From the NCBI RefSeq assembly GCF_007747655.1, contig NZ_CP036274.1, forward strand, positions 4,650,001 to 4,714,000: a DNA stretch of 64,000 nucleotides, written 5' to 3'. The DNA comes from Anatilimnocola aggregata (GTDB taxonomy: Bacteria; Planctomycetota; Planctomycetia; Pirellulales; Pirellulaceae). This document shows positions 9,807 through 17,633 of the stretch, piece by piece. The translations under genes were made by a program, and so were the position numbers. Under the pieces are notes generated by a model. It was not told the DNA's origin and did no database searches. It was given only the letters and a program-made list of their open reading frames with translations. How positions within the stretch are numbered: the first letter of the stretch is position 1; the number at the start of each line of letters is the position of its first letter.

Positions 9807-10289
9807 CTAACCGTTGAACGCAAAGTTGCCACGGTCGGTCTTCTTGAACCGGGCTTCCTTCCCCTTGGTCGTGATCTCCCGCAGGATCGCGCTGTAAAGC
9901 GTGGCGTGGGGCGTCTTGCCACCGGGGCTCGTCCAATAGCCCTTGGCTGCGATCCCTTCGATCATCGACTTGGTATTCATCGGCTCTTGGGTTTCACCCA
10001 GGAGCTTGGCGGCAGCGTCCAACGCCGACATCTTCTTCTCTTTCGCAGGCTTCGCCTTGGCAGGCTTCTTGCCTTTGACCTTCGCCCCCTGCGGCTCTTT
10101 GCACTTCGTGCAGAACTTTTCGTCACCTTCTTCGGTCCATTCGTGGTCACCACCCTTGGGGCAGGTAACGATGGGCTTTGTCGCGGGCGCTTCGGGCTTG
10201 GCGGCGGGTGCCTCGGCCTTTGCCTTCTTCGCTGGCTTGGCCTTAGTGGTCTTGGTGGCAGGCTTCTTCGTGCTGATCTTCTTCGACAT
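9807..10289 (-). CDS. HARE-HTH DNA-binding protein with lysine-rich tail and zinc ribbon
   Basis: The start at 10289 (MSKKISTKK) has a GGAGAA site upstream; the longer frame upstream is not protein-like. Residues 1-50 are a Lys/Ala/Pro-rich, histone-H1-like tail. A CP...H...CTKC cluster around 52-75 looks like a small zinc ribbon. The C-terminal ~75 residues (SALDAAAKLLGETQEPMN to FKKTDRGNFAFNG) match the HARE-HTH (HB1/ASXL-type) winged helix, which links DNA-modifying or restriction enzymes to DNA. It may package or mark the element's DNA. Domain call fairly sure; role inferred. Confidence 0.75.
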   Translation of the reverse strand: MSKKISTKKPATKTTKAKPAKKAKAEAPAAKPEAPATKPIVTCPKGGDHEWTEEGDEKFCTKCKEPQGAKVKGKKPAKAKPAKEKKMSALDAAAKLLGETQEPMNTKSMIEGIAAKGYWTSPGGKTPHATLYSAILREITTKGKEARFKKTDRGNFAFNG

Positions 10290-10680
10290 CGCTGTTCTCC
10301 GTGTGTAGCTGGGAATGAAATGGTTCCGACAGACACACATGAGCCATGGAATCGGGAGAACATCAAGCGGAATGTGACGACAGATGCGCACAATAATGTG
10401 AATACATTATCATCTGTAGCGTACTACATACTGCACTTTACAACACGAATATATCAGTACATGATGGCAGGAATGTGCGTAAAACAAGGCGAATACTGGT
10501 GTTTTTTCGTAGGTACTTCCAGGCCGGCTACGCCTAGCGCGCGGTCCGTAAATAGGGGAATTTTGGCAAGAGTGACGTTATTTTCCGGCGGTAAGTAAGA
10601 ATGCGCGCTAAACAGCGTTAAACACGGGGGAAACAGGGCATCGGCGCAAATTTGCCCTCACGGACGGGCGGATTGGGGCC
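10290..10680. other. Non-coding region before the terminase genes
   Basis: Together with the repeat block at 10681-10778, this stretch separates the minus-strand HARE-HTH gene from the plus-strand terminase genes. Near 10385-10450 it is AT-richer and probably holds the HARE-HTH promoter. Near 10600-10680 it has short related strings (AAACAGCGTTAAACACGGGGG and similar). I see no gene. Confidence 0.5.
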
Positions 10681-10778
10681 AATCGAGGGTAAGCGGAAAC
10701 TGACACCGAATAGCGCCAAACACGGGAAATAACGCGGGTCAGTGTCAAAAAGGCATAAAAATCGAGGGTAAGCGGAAA
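10681..10778. repeat. 19-bp direct repeat upstream of terminase; possible cos/pac or operator
   Basis: AATCGAGGGTAAGCGGAAA occurs at 10681-10699 and again at 10760-10778. The second copy contains the likely ribosome site (GAGGG) and ends on the A of the terminase small-subunit ATG. TGACAC (10701) and GTGTCA (10742) form a further inverted pair between them. Packaging sites commonly sit at the start of the small-subunit gene. Confidence 0.6.
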
Positions 10779-11413
10779 TGAGCGCAGACTCCAACAGCCC
10801 TAAATCCGCCTCAGAAGCGGCCGCCCAGCGGGAAGCGGCGGCTGCCTACAAGAAGGTTCTGTCGGGCGAATCCCTCTCTAACCGCGAACAATCGGCGCTG
10901 AAGAAGTTCGAACGGGATAAGGAGGAGAAGCTCCGCTGGCAGTACTACGGCAAGATCCCCCAGAAGCATTGGCGGGAGATGTCCGGACGCCAGACGAAGG
11001 TACTGCACGAGCAAGCTGGTCTTTATGGCCTGCCCTTCGGCGGCGCGAACATCAGCCTGCCGGACGTGGTGCTGGCGCTTCATAACTTTCTTGCCGCCAA
11101 TGCCCGGAAGCTGGCCACACCGGATGACGAACTGATGCAGTCGGGGGCGAATAGCCCCGCGCTCGAACGGTACCGAGAGGAACGGGCTACCCTCGCCAAG
11201 TTGGAACGGCAGGAACGAGAGGGGACCTTGCTCCCACGCGATGAAGCGCGAGATGGTCTGGGCCGGATCGCCACCCGGCTGCGCGCCGCAGGGGAACTGT
11301 TGGAACGGCAGTTCGGACCCGAGGCGAGGGAGATTCTCGATGAAGCCTTGAGTGATGCGGACCGGGAGATCGAACAGGTCTTTGGAGGCACGGATGAGTC
11401 CGATCCTCAATGA
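10778..11413 (+). CDS. Putative terminase small subunit
   Basis: A 211-residue, strongly helical, charged protein that overlaps by 20 bases the large terminase gene after it. The overlap and position are those of a terminase small subunit, which binds the packaging site and recruits the large subunit. Residues about 45-95 (WQYYGKIPQKHWREMSGRQ to LPDVVLALHNFL) resemble the DNA-binding part of Nu1-like small subunits; residues 125-200 are likely coiled coil. The start follows a GAGGG site that lies inside the 19-bp repeat. The assignment rests mainly on context. Confidence 0.6.
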   Translation: MSADSNSPKSASEAAAQREAAAAYKKVLSGESLSNREQSALKKFERDKEEKLRWQYYGKIPQKHWREMSGRQTKVLHEQAGLYGLPFGGANISLPDVVLALHNFLAANARKLATPDDELMQSGANSPALERYREERATLAKLERQEREGTLLPRDEARDGLGRIATRLRAAGELLERQFGPEAREILDEALSDADREIEQVFGGTDESDPQ

Positions 11414-13385
11414 CCTGCGGTGGTGCATCTCCCGGGCACGGGCACCAAGACTGCGAACGATGCGGCAGTTTGCCGAGGCGGAGATCGTCATTCCAGACGG
11501 TCCGTTCGAAGGGAGACGGTTCCGCTGCGATCGCCAGCCTTACACCGCGCTCTGGCTCGATGCGGTCGATTCGGGGAAGTGGAGCCGGTTCGTTGCAACC
11601 GGACCCACGCAGTCGGGGAAGACGCTGTCGTGCTTCGTGCTCCCGCTTCTGTATCATCTGCTGGAGATCGGCGAGACGGTGATCTGCGGCTTGCCCGATA
11701 TGGATATGGCCGGCGACAAGTGGCGTGAAGATATTCTGCCGGTCATCGAACAGTCCCGTTACCGAGACTTACTACCACGTAAGGGTGGCGGTAGTCGCGG
11801 CGGACGCGTTGATGCCATGCAGCTGCGAAATGGTGCCACGCTGAAGTTCATGTCGGGAGGCGGCAACGACAAAAGCCGGGCCGGTTTCACTTCGCGGGTG
11901 GTCGTCATCACCGAGACCGATGGCCTGGACAGACCGGGGGCCGCGAGTCGCGAGAGCGATAAGGTCACCCAGCTCGAGGCCCGCACTCGGGCCTACGGTA
12001 GTCGCAAACGAATCTACATGGAATGCACGGTCAGCACTGAAGAAGGTCGGACCTGGCAGGAGTTCGAAAGCGGCACCCACAGTCGAATTGCACTTCCTTG
12101 TCCGCATTGTGGCAACTTCGTTACTCCCGAGCGTGAGCATCTCATCGGCTGGCAAGCGGCCGATACCCAGACCATGGCGAAGAACCAGGCTCGGTTCGTC
12201 TGTCCGCAATGCAGCGAGCCATGGACCGATGACCAACGGCGGGAAGCGAACGTGCGGGGACGACTTTTGCATGGCGACCAGTCAGTAAATGAAGCCGGTG
12301 CTGTCACTGGTTCGGATCCCGAGACGGATACTTTGGGCTTTCGCTGGTCCGCGGTTCACAATCTGTTCCTCGGTGCCGGGGATGTGGCCGCCGATGAATG
12401 GCGAGCCAGTCGAGCGACCGAAGAAGAATTGGCCGAACGTGAGATGCGGCAATTCGTCTGGTGCATTCCGGTTGAGGCCACTAAGTGGAACCAGACACCG
12501 CTGGCGGTCACCGAACTAGCCGCTCGGCACGGAAGTTGGGCGAAGGGGATCATCCCCGCGGATGCGAGGTTCCTGACTGCGGCTATCGACATCGGCAAGT
12601 ATCTGACGCATTGGGCGCTGATTGCTTGGCGCGAAGGAGCGACCGGGCACTTGGTCGACTACGGACGGCTGGAGGTTCCGTCTCAGGACCTCGGTGTCGA
12701 ACAGGCGGTGATGGTGACTCTGCGGCAGTTTCGCGATCTAGTCACCAACGGCTGGCCGAAACTCGGCACCGATAAGCCGATGATCCCCGATCAGGTCTGG
12801 GTGGATGCCGGTTATCAGACCGACGTTGTCTACGCCTTCGTGCGGGAGTCGGGCAATCGCTTCCGGCCAGCAGTCGGTCGCGGAGCAGCACAGCAGCGCC
12901 GCCAGAACTACAACCAGCCAACGCAGGCGACGAACACGGTTCACCACATTGGCGAAGGCTTTCATCTGGCCGTGCAGCAAGCGGCGGGAGTTTACTTGGT
13001 CGAGGCCAATGCCGATCACTGGAAGACCTGGGTGCATGCGCGCTTGAGCACACCACTTACGAGTCCCGGTGCATTGACCTTCTATCAGGCCGGCCCACAC
13101 GAACACTTGGCACTAGCCCGCCATCTGACCGCGGAGACGAAGGTCGAAGAATTCATCGCGGGTCAGGGCGTGGTAACGCGGTGGGAACGGATTCGGAAGG
13201 ATAACCACTGGCTCGATGCGATCTACAACGCGTGTGCAGCGGGCTATCTGGCGGGAGCTCGATTGATTGCCGAGCAACTACCGGAGCAGTCCCGAAGGTC
13301 TGCGGTGATCAGTTCTGGCCATACGCGAAGGGACGGCAGTCCGTGGATTGATCTCAGTCGGTGGCGGGGAATTCGAGGGAGCTAG
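11394..13385 (+). CDS. Terminase large subunit, GpA family
   Basis: The start at 11394 was preferred over 11352 because GGAGG lies eight bases upstream. The 663-residue protein has an N-terminal packaging ATPase (Walker A GPTQSGKT) with a Walker B/acidic motif in VVVITETDG. A CPHCG...CPQC zinc-knuckle pair follows, then a C-terminal RNase-H-like nuclease (TAAIDIGKYLTHWALIAW; DQVWVDAGYQTD). GpA-type enzymes cut concatemeric DNA at cos sites and pump it into proheads. No head genes follow, so the element may be a remnant or may use helper heads. Its end overlaps by four bases the convergent protease gene. Confidence 0.9.
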   Translation: MSPILNDLRWCISRARAPRLRTMRQFAEAEIVIPDGPFEGRRFRCDRQPYTALWLDAVDSGKWSRFVATGPTQSGKTLSCFVLPLLYHLLEIGETVICGLPDMDMAGDKWREDILPVIEQSRYRDLLPRKGGGSRGGRVDAMQLRNGATLKFMSGGGNDKSRAGFTSRVVVITETDGLDRPGAASRESDKVTQLEARTRAYGSRKRIYMECTVSTEEGRTWQEFESGTHSRIALPCPHCGNFVTPEREHLIGWQAADTQTMAKNQARFVCPQCSEPWTDDQRREANVRGRLLHGDQSVNEAGAVTGSDPETDTLGFRWSAVHNLFLGAGDVAADEWRASRATEEELAEREMRQFVWCIPVEATKWNQTPLAVTELAARHGSWAKGIIPADARFLTAAIDIGKYLTHWALIAWREGATGHLVDYGRLEVPSQDLGVEQAVMVTLRQFRDLVTNGWPKLGTDKPMIPDQVWVDAGYQTDVVYAFVRESGNRFRPAVGRGAAQQRRQNYNQPTQATNTVHHIGEGFHLAVQQAAGVYLVEANADHWKTWVHARLSTPLTSPGALTFYQAGPHEHLALARHLTAETKVEEFIAGQGVVTRWERIRKDNHWLDAIYNACAAGYLAGARLIAEQLPEQSRRSAVISSGHTRRDGSPWIDLSRWRGIRGS

Positions 13386-14443
13386 GGTGGAGATGAAACG
13401 GTCTTAACTTTACCGATTGCTCGTCGTAGGCTGGGAAAGTCATTAGCCACGAGGCTCAGCCAATGATGAATTTGGACACATCGGGCGAACGGCGGTGAGT
13501 CGGGCCTGCCGACACAGCATTGAATGCCAATCAGCTTGATATCTTCGGCGACCCACAGGTCATTTGGCCCGATCCTGGTAATGCCTTGCCACAATCCACA
13601 ACCGCTCATGCCCTTAGGATTCGGCAACGTCCCGTCACCGCACTTCAAATCCTCATGCCTGTCATAACGAAATACGATGTCGCGCGACTTTTTGAATGGG
13701 AATCGCGAGTCTTCCAAATCGCCCCATTCATCAGCGGCAAGTAGAGGAAACGCATAATTGATTGGCTGAAGGTCCACATTGCCCGACTTTGACATCCTGT
13801 GATTGTGTGGTGCTTCACTCCAATCTGGATATCCCCACAAAAATGAATTGCGTCCCGGCTGCCCTCGTCCGAAGTTGCAGATTCGATCGATCTCAATTGC
13901 TTGGTGGCCTAGACTTTCCGATGTACCAGGGACAATTGCGATGTAGCCCACGTCCATCTCGCCATTCACATTTACGCGCAATACCGACTTACCCGCTTCC
14001 TCCACGCGAGTAATTCCTTTGCGTGCCAACAGAACTTGCTGCGGCATGGCAGTTGGACACAAATCTTCTTTTAGAACATGGCCGCATGTCGCTATGAATT
14101 CTTGATTGGCGATTCGGACGAATACGCCCGTTCCCTCACGGCAATTTCTTCCTTCAAGTACGGCATAACGCAATGAACGTTCAGCAAGATTGTGCCAGAT
14201 CGCGTCAAACTCGCTTCGATGCTGATCAGATTGAGCTCGTGTTTCAAGCTCACGATTCAAAAACCGTAGGACGGCAGCAATTTGGCGATCACTGACTAAT
14301 CGATCTCCGGACAAAAAGCTGTTAAGACGCTTCCGATTGACGCGGCAATAATAGGCGACCGAAGAGACTGGGAGGCGAGTTTCACGCAGCAGTTTTCGGA
14401 TTCTCCGTGCGGCAGGCGAGAGAGGCAAATCAGGCCCTTTCAC
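13382..14443 (-). CDS. HTH-trypsin-like serine protease fusion
   Basis: Residues about 8-70 look like a helix-turn-helix (RLPVSSVAYYCRVNRKRLNSFLSG). From about 100 the protein reads as a trypsin-fold protease: GTGVFV, H122 in ATCGHVL, D164 in MDVGYIAIV and S280 in GMSGCGLW. All three catalytic residues are therefore present. There is no signal peptide, so it should act in the cytoplasm. It starts six bases after the stop of the SNase gene and is probably cotranscribed. It could be a protease-type repressor or a toxic effector. The domain pairing is visible; the function is inference. Confidence 0.7.
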   Translation of the reverse strand: MKGPDLPLSPAARRIRKLLRETRLPVSSVAYYCRVNRKRLNSFLSGDRLVSDRQIAAVLRFLNRELETRAQSDQHRSEFDAIWHNLAERSLRYAVLEGRNCREGTGVFVRIANQEFIATCGHVLKEDLCPTAMPQQVLLARKGITRVEEAGKSVLRVNVNGEMDVGYIAIVPGTSESLGHQAIEIDRICNFGRGQPGRNSFLWGYPDWSEAPHNHRMSKSGNVDLQPINYAFPLLAADEWGDLEDSRFPFKKSRDIVFRYDRHEDLKCGDGTLPNPKGMSGCGLWQGITRIGPNDLWVAEDIKLIGIQCCVGRPDSPPFARCVQIHHWLSLVANDFPSLRRAIGKVKTVSSPP

Positions 14444-14449
14444 TGACTG

Positions 14450-15595
14450 TTAAGGTGGATTGCACACCGAACACGGTGAGTAACTTGCCTGTGCCCGGCT
14501 GAGCGATATCGGAATGCGGCTCTTGGAAAGATGGCGGCAGCCGCCTCGATGGTATTTCTCGCCAGTTGTCGTCACGTAGACAGTCACCGTCATCTCAGTA
14601 AACGGAGCTTGCAGAGGCACCATGCTTGGCATGGGTAGCGCAGGAATGGAAGCTGCCGCATCACTCTTTCCGCTGCGGAAATCCCAGGGAGCGATTGGCC
14701 GAGAATCTCGCCAAAGACCTACCGCTTGATCGCGGGCCAAGTTCTCTGCCGCTGCGAGATTTTGATCGGTGCTATACTTCTTGTAATGCCACGCCATCCC
14801 CTCGTTGACCAGTTCGAGGTTGATGTGCCTGTTTCCAAAATACACATGGCCGAGCGTGCGGCCGTATTTATCCGTCTCTTTCCACTCAACGCGAACAACC
14901 TTGCCAAACACCTTATCGGAGAGGGCTTTCTTGGCCTGAGTTCCGAATGCCTGATGGCTCTCCGGAGCGTCGATTCCTTCCAGGCGGATCGTGTAGTTTC
15001 CCTTTTCTTCATCGATGAGTTTGATCGTATCGCCATCTGTGACGCCGACTGCTTTACCTAGAGCAACCTTCCCGCCAGGCAAGTACGTCGGTGGGAACTT
15101 GACCGTGTGGAGATATGCCTGGTCCACAGCGCTGAGCTTACCGAGCGGAAGCGTGAGCAGCTTCCCGTCTTCGCGTTGAAGTTTCGCCTCGTTTGAATCC
15201 CACCTTGCCGCGACAGCGATAACGGTGAATTGCCCCGAGTCGTCCGTCCATTTCCGAAATATGTCGGGACATGGCGGCGGCGCAACTTGTGCAGGTTCGG
15301 CTGTAAGTGGGGCGTCGACTTCCGGAACAACCGCAACAGGTGCCGGTGGCAGGGCGCTTTTTATGACAGCCTTGTCGCTGTACTCCGTTGTGGGACGGAA
15401 CTGAAATGTCGCTTCGGCAGTAGTAGAGGGAACGGCGGCCGCCTTGACCGCCGCCCTGTGCTTTATTTCCGTCTTCTGGGGCGAGGAGAGAGATTTAACA
15501 AATGCAATTGGGCCGCCACAGCAGAAGCCCACCGCGCAAAGAACCACGACGGCTGAGGCCGTTAGAGTAGAGCTGGCTTTTGTTCGACGCCCCAT
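14450..15595 (-). CDS. Membrane-anchored SHD1-thermonuclease (SNase-like) protein
   Basis: The ATG at 15595 was preferred to the GTG at 15604 because AGGTG lies just upstream. A signal/anchor segment (residues about 10-35) is followed by a Pro/Ala-rich linker. An SHD1 domain, common in planctomycetes, spans about 112-165 (FRKWTDDSGQFTVIAV). A staphylococcal-nuclease domain spans about 180-310, keeping DGDT, RLEGIDAPE and the YGRTLG arginine. The last ~45 residues carry a GCRH...CSVC zinc-type module seen after secreted nucleases. It should degrade DNA or RNA outside the cytoplasm. It lies in a four-gene minus-strand cassette. Confidence 0.85.
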   Translation of the reverse strand: MGRRTKASSTLTASAVVVLCAVGFCCGGPIAFVKSLSSPQKTEIKHRAAVKAAAVPSTTAEATFQFRPTTEYSDKAVIKSALPPAPVAVVPEVDAPLTAEPAQVAPPPCPDIFRKWTDDSGQFTVIAVAARWDSNEAKLQREDGKLLTLPLGKLSAVDQAYLHTVKFPPTYLPGGKVALGKAVGVTDGDTIKLIDEEKGNYTIRLEGIDAPESHQAFGTQAKKALSDKVFGKVVRVEWKETDKYGRTLGHVYFGNRHINLELVNEGMAWHYKKYSTDQNLAAAENLARDQAVGLWRDSRPIAPWDFRSGKSDAAASIPALPMPSMVPLQAPFTEMTVTVYVTTTGEKYHRGGCRHLSKSRIPISLSRAQASYSPCSVCNPP

Positions 15596-15672
15596 TAAAT
15601 GCACCTATTGAGAGGGTGTATTCTGTTCGTCGTAGGGGTGCCTGTCAAACTTTACGGAATGGCACCGTCAAG

Positions 15673-15930
15673 TTAGCCGAGGATTTGAGCGAGCGCATTA
15701 ACGGCCGAGCGTGCTGCTTCAATACCGCCGAGTTGATCAACCAGCTTTTTGGCGAGTACTAGTTGCTCAATTCCGCCGACGGGAACTGAACCCTTGAGTA
15801 CCGTTTTTGGGCCGCGATTGCAATCTTCCCACCTGCGATGGAGTAGCGATCGACTTTCATCTGGTTGCCATTCAGATGCATAACAGGATAGCCGTCCATC
15901 CTGCATAACCAGGATGTCGCAGCGAATCAT
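15673..15930 (-). CDS. Small hypothetical protein (85 aa)
   Basis: Unrecognised. The upstream gene's stop and this ATG are arranged TGAaATG, suggesting translational coupling; an ATG at 15954 overlapping the upstream gene is the alternative. The sequence begins MIRCDILVMQDGRLSCY and ends in a helical, alanine-rich tail (EAARSAVNALAQILG). There is no signal peptide or membrane segment. It sits between a DNA-binding protein gene and the SNase gene and is probably part of the same operon. Confidence 0.5.
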   Translation of the reverse strand: MIRCDILVMQDGRLSCYASEWQPDESRSLLHRRWEDCNRGPKTVLKGSVPVGGIEQLVLAKKLVDQLGGIEAARSAVNALAQILG

Positions 15931-15931
15931 T

Positions 15932-16627
15932 TCATTTTGCGGCCCTTCTCCCATCCGGTAACTTAAGCAGTGACCGCCGCGCGTACACCGCCTGCAACGT
16001 TCGCCCGGTTCGCTTGGCAACTGTTTTAGCCGGCAATGTTCGAAGCAACTTAAGTTCCTTCGCTGACCACGGAACCCCCGCAGCTGGCGGCAAGTTACCA
16101 CGTTCAGCCCGGGCCTTCTGCGAAGCTGACATCTTGGCGCGACTGGCTTCTGTGTGCCGCTTGCCGACATTGGCTTGCCGAAGTATCTCCACAACGTGAG
16201 CCGGCCGCGGCTTGCCTCTCTTGGCTGCGGCAATCTTTGCCCGTCGCTCGGGAGACCTGGCAGACGGTGCGATTGCTTTCACGAATGCCGCCACGCGCTC
16301 GGGTGTCTGATGCTCGACGCGAATCAGCCGGTTGCCCTCTGTATCTTCGACACCAAGTGCGCGCCGCCATTTCCATACGGTGTTTGTGCCGACTCCCCAC
16401 CAATGTTTGATTGCGGGGACTGCTTCTTGTCGCACTGCCCGGGCAAGGTCACCAGTGAGCACCAGGGACAACGCTGAGCCCTTCTTGCCGACCGGCCAAG
16501 GGATGCGGCCGTCAGAGATACGAAAGATGGTCACCTCGCCGCGGGCATCGCAGTCGACCTTCTGGCCGATCTTGAAGCGAGTCGATTGATAGGGGCCAAA
16601 TCGTAGTTTGGTGGGATCTACTGGCAT
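15932..16627 (-). CDS. NUMOD3/Myb-like DNA-binding protein
   Basis: The start at 16627 (MPVDPTKLRFGPYQS) begins the protein-like portion; the longer frame to 16816 runs through terminator-like sequence. Residues about 1-85 resemble a small beta-rich module plus a helix-turn-helix (WGVGTNTVWKWRRALGV). Residues 120-170 contain NUMOD3-like motifs (RAKIAAAKRGKPRP and RAKMSASQKA) known from homing endonucleases. The C-terminus (PWSAKELKLLRTLPAKTV) is SANT/Myb-like. No nuclease domain is visible. It heads the minus-strand cassette, so it may regulate it. Confidence 0.6.
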   Translation of the reverse strand: MPVDPTKLRFGPYQSTRFKIGQKVDCDARGEVTIFRISDGRIPWPVGKKGSALSLVLTGDLARAVRQEAVPAIKHWWGVGTNTVWKWRRALGVEDTEGNRLIRVEHQTPERVAAFVKAIAPSARSPERRAKIAAAKRGKPRPAHVVEILRQANVGKRHTEASRAKMSASQKARAERGNLPPAAGVPWSAKELKLLRTLPAKTVAKRTGRTLQAVYARRSLLKLPDGRRAAK

Positions 16628-16759
16628 GAGCCAGATTCTAATTTGTGCCCAGCCGCTTTTCTCGCCGGAACTAACGGTCTGACATTTCACCGTTTGACAC
16701 CGCCGAATTGAAGGTAAGAGTTGATTTGCGGCGGCATTCAAGCAGGTTGCCGCCAAGAT

Positions 16760-16807
16760 GCCTGATTGTGACGACGCTTGCAGGTGAGCGTTGCAGTCAG
16801 GCTTTTT
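16760..16807 (+). terminator. Plus-strand intrinsic terminator with no obvious upstream gene
   Basis: GCCTGATTGTGACG (16760-16773) pairs with CGTTGCAGTCAGGC (16789-16802) in a 14-base stem allowing G-T pairs, followed by TTTTT at 16803-16807. The same tail GCTTTTTCGTGCGC recurs at 17328-17341 after another terminator. No plus-strand gene ends here. Confidence 0.55.
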
Positions 16808-16831
16808 CGTGCGCAAATCAGCACGAGCGCA

Positions 16832-16862
16832 TAAAACGACCCCGGCACGAGCAGCACCGGGG
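16832..16862 (-). terminator. Minus-strand hairpin, possible terminator
   Basis: On the minus strand CCCCGG (from 16862) pairs with CCGGGG (to 16840) and is followed by TCGTTTTAT. No minus-strand gene is seen between here and 19,000 that would need it. The 16628-17027 gap otherwise holds nothing I can call. Confidence 0.4.
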
Positions 16863-17027
16863 CGAGGTTCATCGTGGCGGGGCAGTGCCTTGAATCACCT
16901 TCAAGATTTTTAGCACGCGGATGACAGGTGATGTCATTGCGAAAATTTCACGCATGACCTGTGTCGCAACTCGAACACAGTCTGGGGCCTGCTTTTCTCG
17001 TCACCTATCCATCCGTACACTACCGGC

Positions 17028-17303
17028 ATGGACTCGTCAGAACTCACGCTCGAACAGATCGAAGTCTTACTTGAACAGGAGCTGGCTTCCCTTGGCCGCT
17101 ACGCACAGCTGGCAAAGCGGATGCGTGAGCGTGGCTTTCCAGGCGACGATGAGCTAGTTCGGTTTGTAGAGCGTGCCCGCGCTGCAAGCCAAGACCTGCG
17201 GATGTGGTTGCACTACCGCTATGGCGAACTGAAGTACAGGCAATCGTCGCTGAAGATGTGCCCACCGGCTGTTAATCCAAGTTCGGGAGAGCCAACCGAG
17301 TAG
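17028..17303 (+). CDS. Small helical hypothetical protein (91 aa)
   Basis: Unrecognised. The sequence is a likely helical, soluble protein (LEQIEVLLEQELASLGRYAQ, then FVERARAASQDLRMWLHY). It ends five bases before a strong intrinsic terminator, which supports it being a real transcription unit. No Shine-Dalgarno-like sequence is obvious before the ATG. Confidence 0.55.
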   Translation: MDSSELTLEQIEVLLEQELASLGRYAQLAKRMRERGFPGDDELVRFVERARAASQDLRMWLHYRYGELKYRQSSLKMCPPAVNPSSGEPTE

Positions 17304-17307
17304 ATCG

Positions 17308-17334
17308 AGCCCCGCAACTCTAGCGGGGCTTTTT
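17308..17334 (+). terminator. Strong intrinsic terminator
   Basis: AGCCCCGC (17308-17315) and GCGGGGCT (17323-17330) form a perfect 8-bp stem with a 7-base loop, followed by T residues to 17334. It closes the small gene ending at 17303. Confidence 0.85.
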
Positions 17335-17357
17335 CGTGCGCGAGTAGAATTGGGCGT

Positions 17358-17633
17358 ATGGAACAGAACCCCTACGAGTCACCTCAACCATCAAGCGATC
17401 CTCCCCTTGAGGCCACGCCGTCTTTATTTCGAGATACCCTGAATCTTTTGTTTTGTGGGGCGGTACTGTACGTGCCCATAGCGCTCGCAGTGATTATGGC
17501 TGCTTCAGCATTCGATGCACTCAGTTACCGAGGAATCCGCCGGTTAGAGCTCTTGCTGGCCATTTTGTGCTGCTTTTTGCTTGCGAGAATCTATTGGAGG
17601 TTTCGGAATCACCTGTCTAAGCGAATGCCATGA
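17358..17633 (+). CDS. NPYESP-type small membrane protein
   Basis: A 91-residue protein beginning MEQNPYESP, an N-terminal signature frequent in small planctomycete membrane proteins of unknown function. Two membrane segments follow (about residues 30-52 and 64-80). The stop overlaps the start of the next gene by four bases (ATGA), so the two are coupled. It helps assign the host to Planctomycetota. Confidence 0.65.
   Translation: MEQNPYESPQPSSDPPLEATPSLFRDTLNLLFCGAVLYVPIALAVIMAASAFDALSYRGIRRLELLLAILCCFLLARIYWRFRNHLSKRMP

Noticed and set aside
8763-10598. A 611-codon plus-strand open frame
   Set aside because: It overlaps a clear membrane protein and the minus-strand HARE-HTH gene and has a low-complexity, chance-like composition.
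16801-16862. A CRISPR-like or tandem repeat array
   Set aside because: Only single hairpins are present; there are no regularly spaced repeats here or elsewhere in the window.
16840-17341. The repeated 14-mer GCTTTTTCGTGCGC as phage attachment sites
   Set aside because: Both copies follow hairpins and are better explained as terminator tails, and no integrase or matching tRNA end is present.
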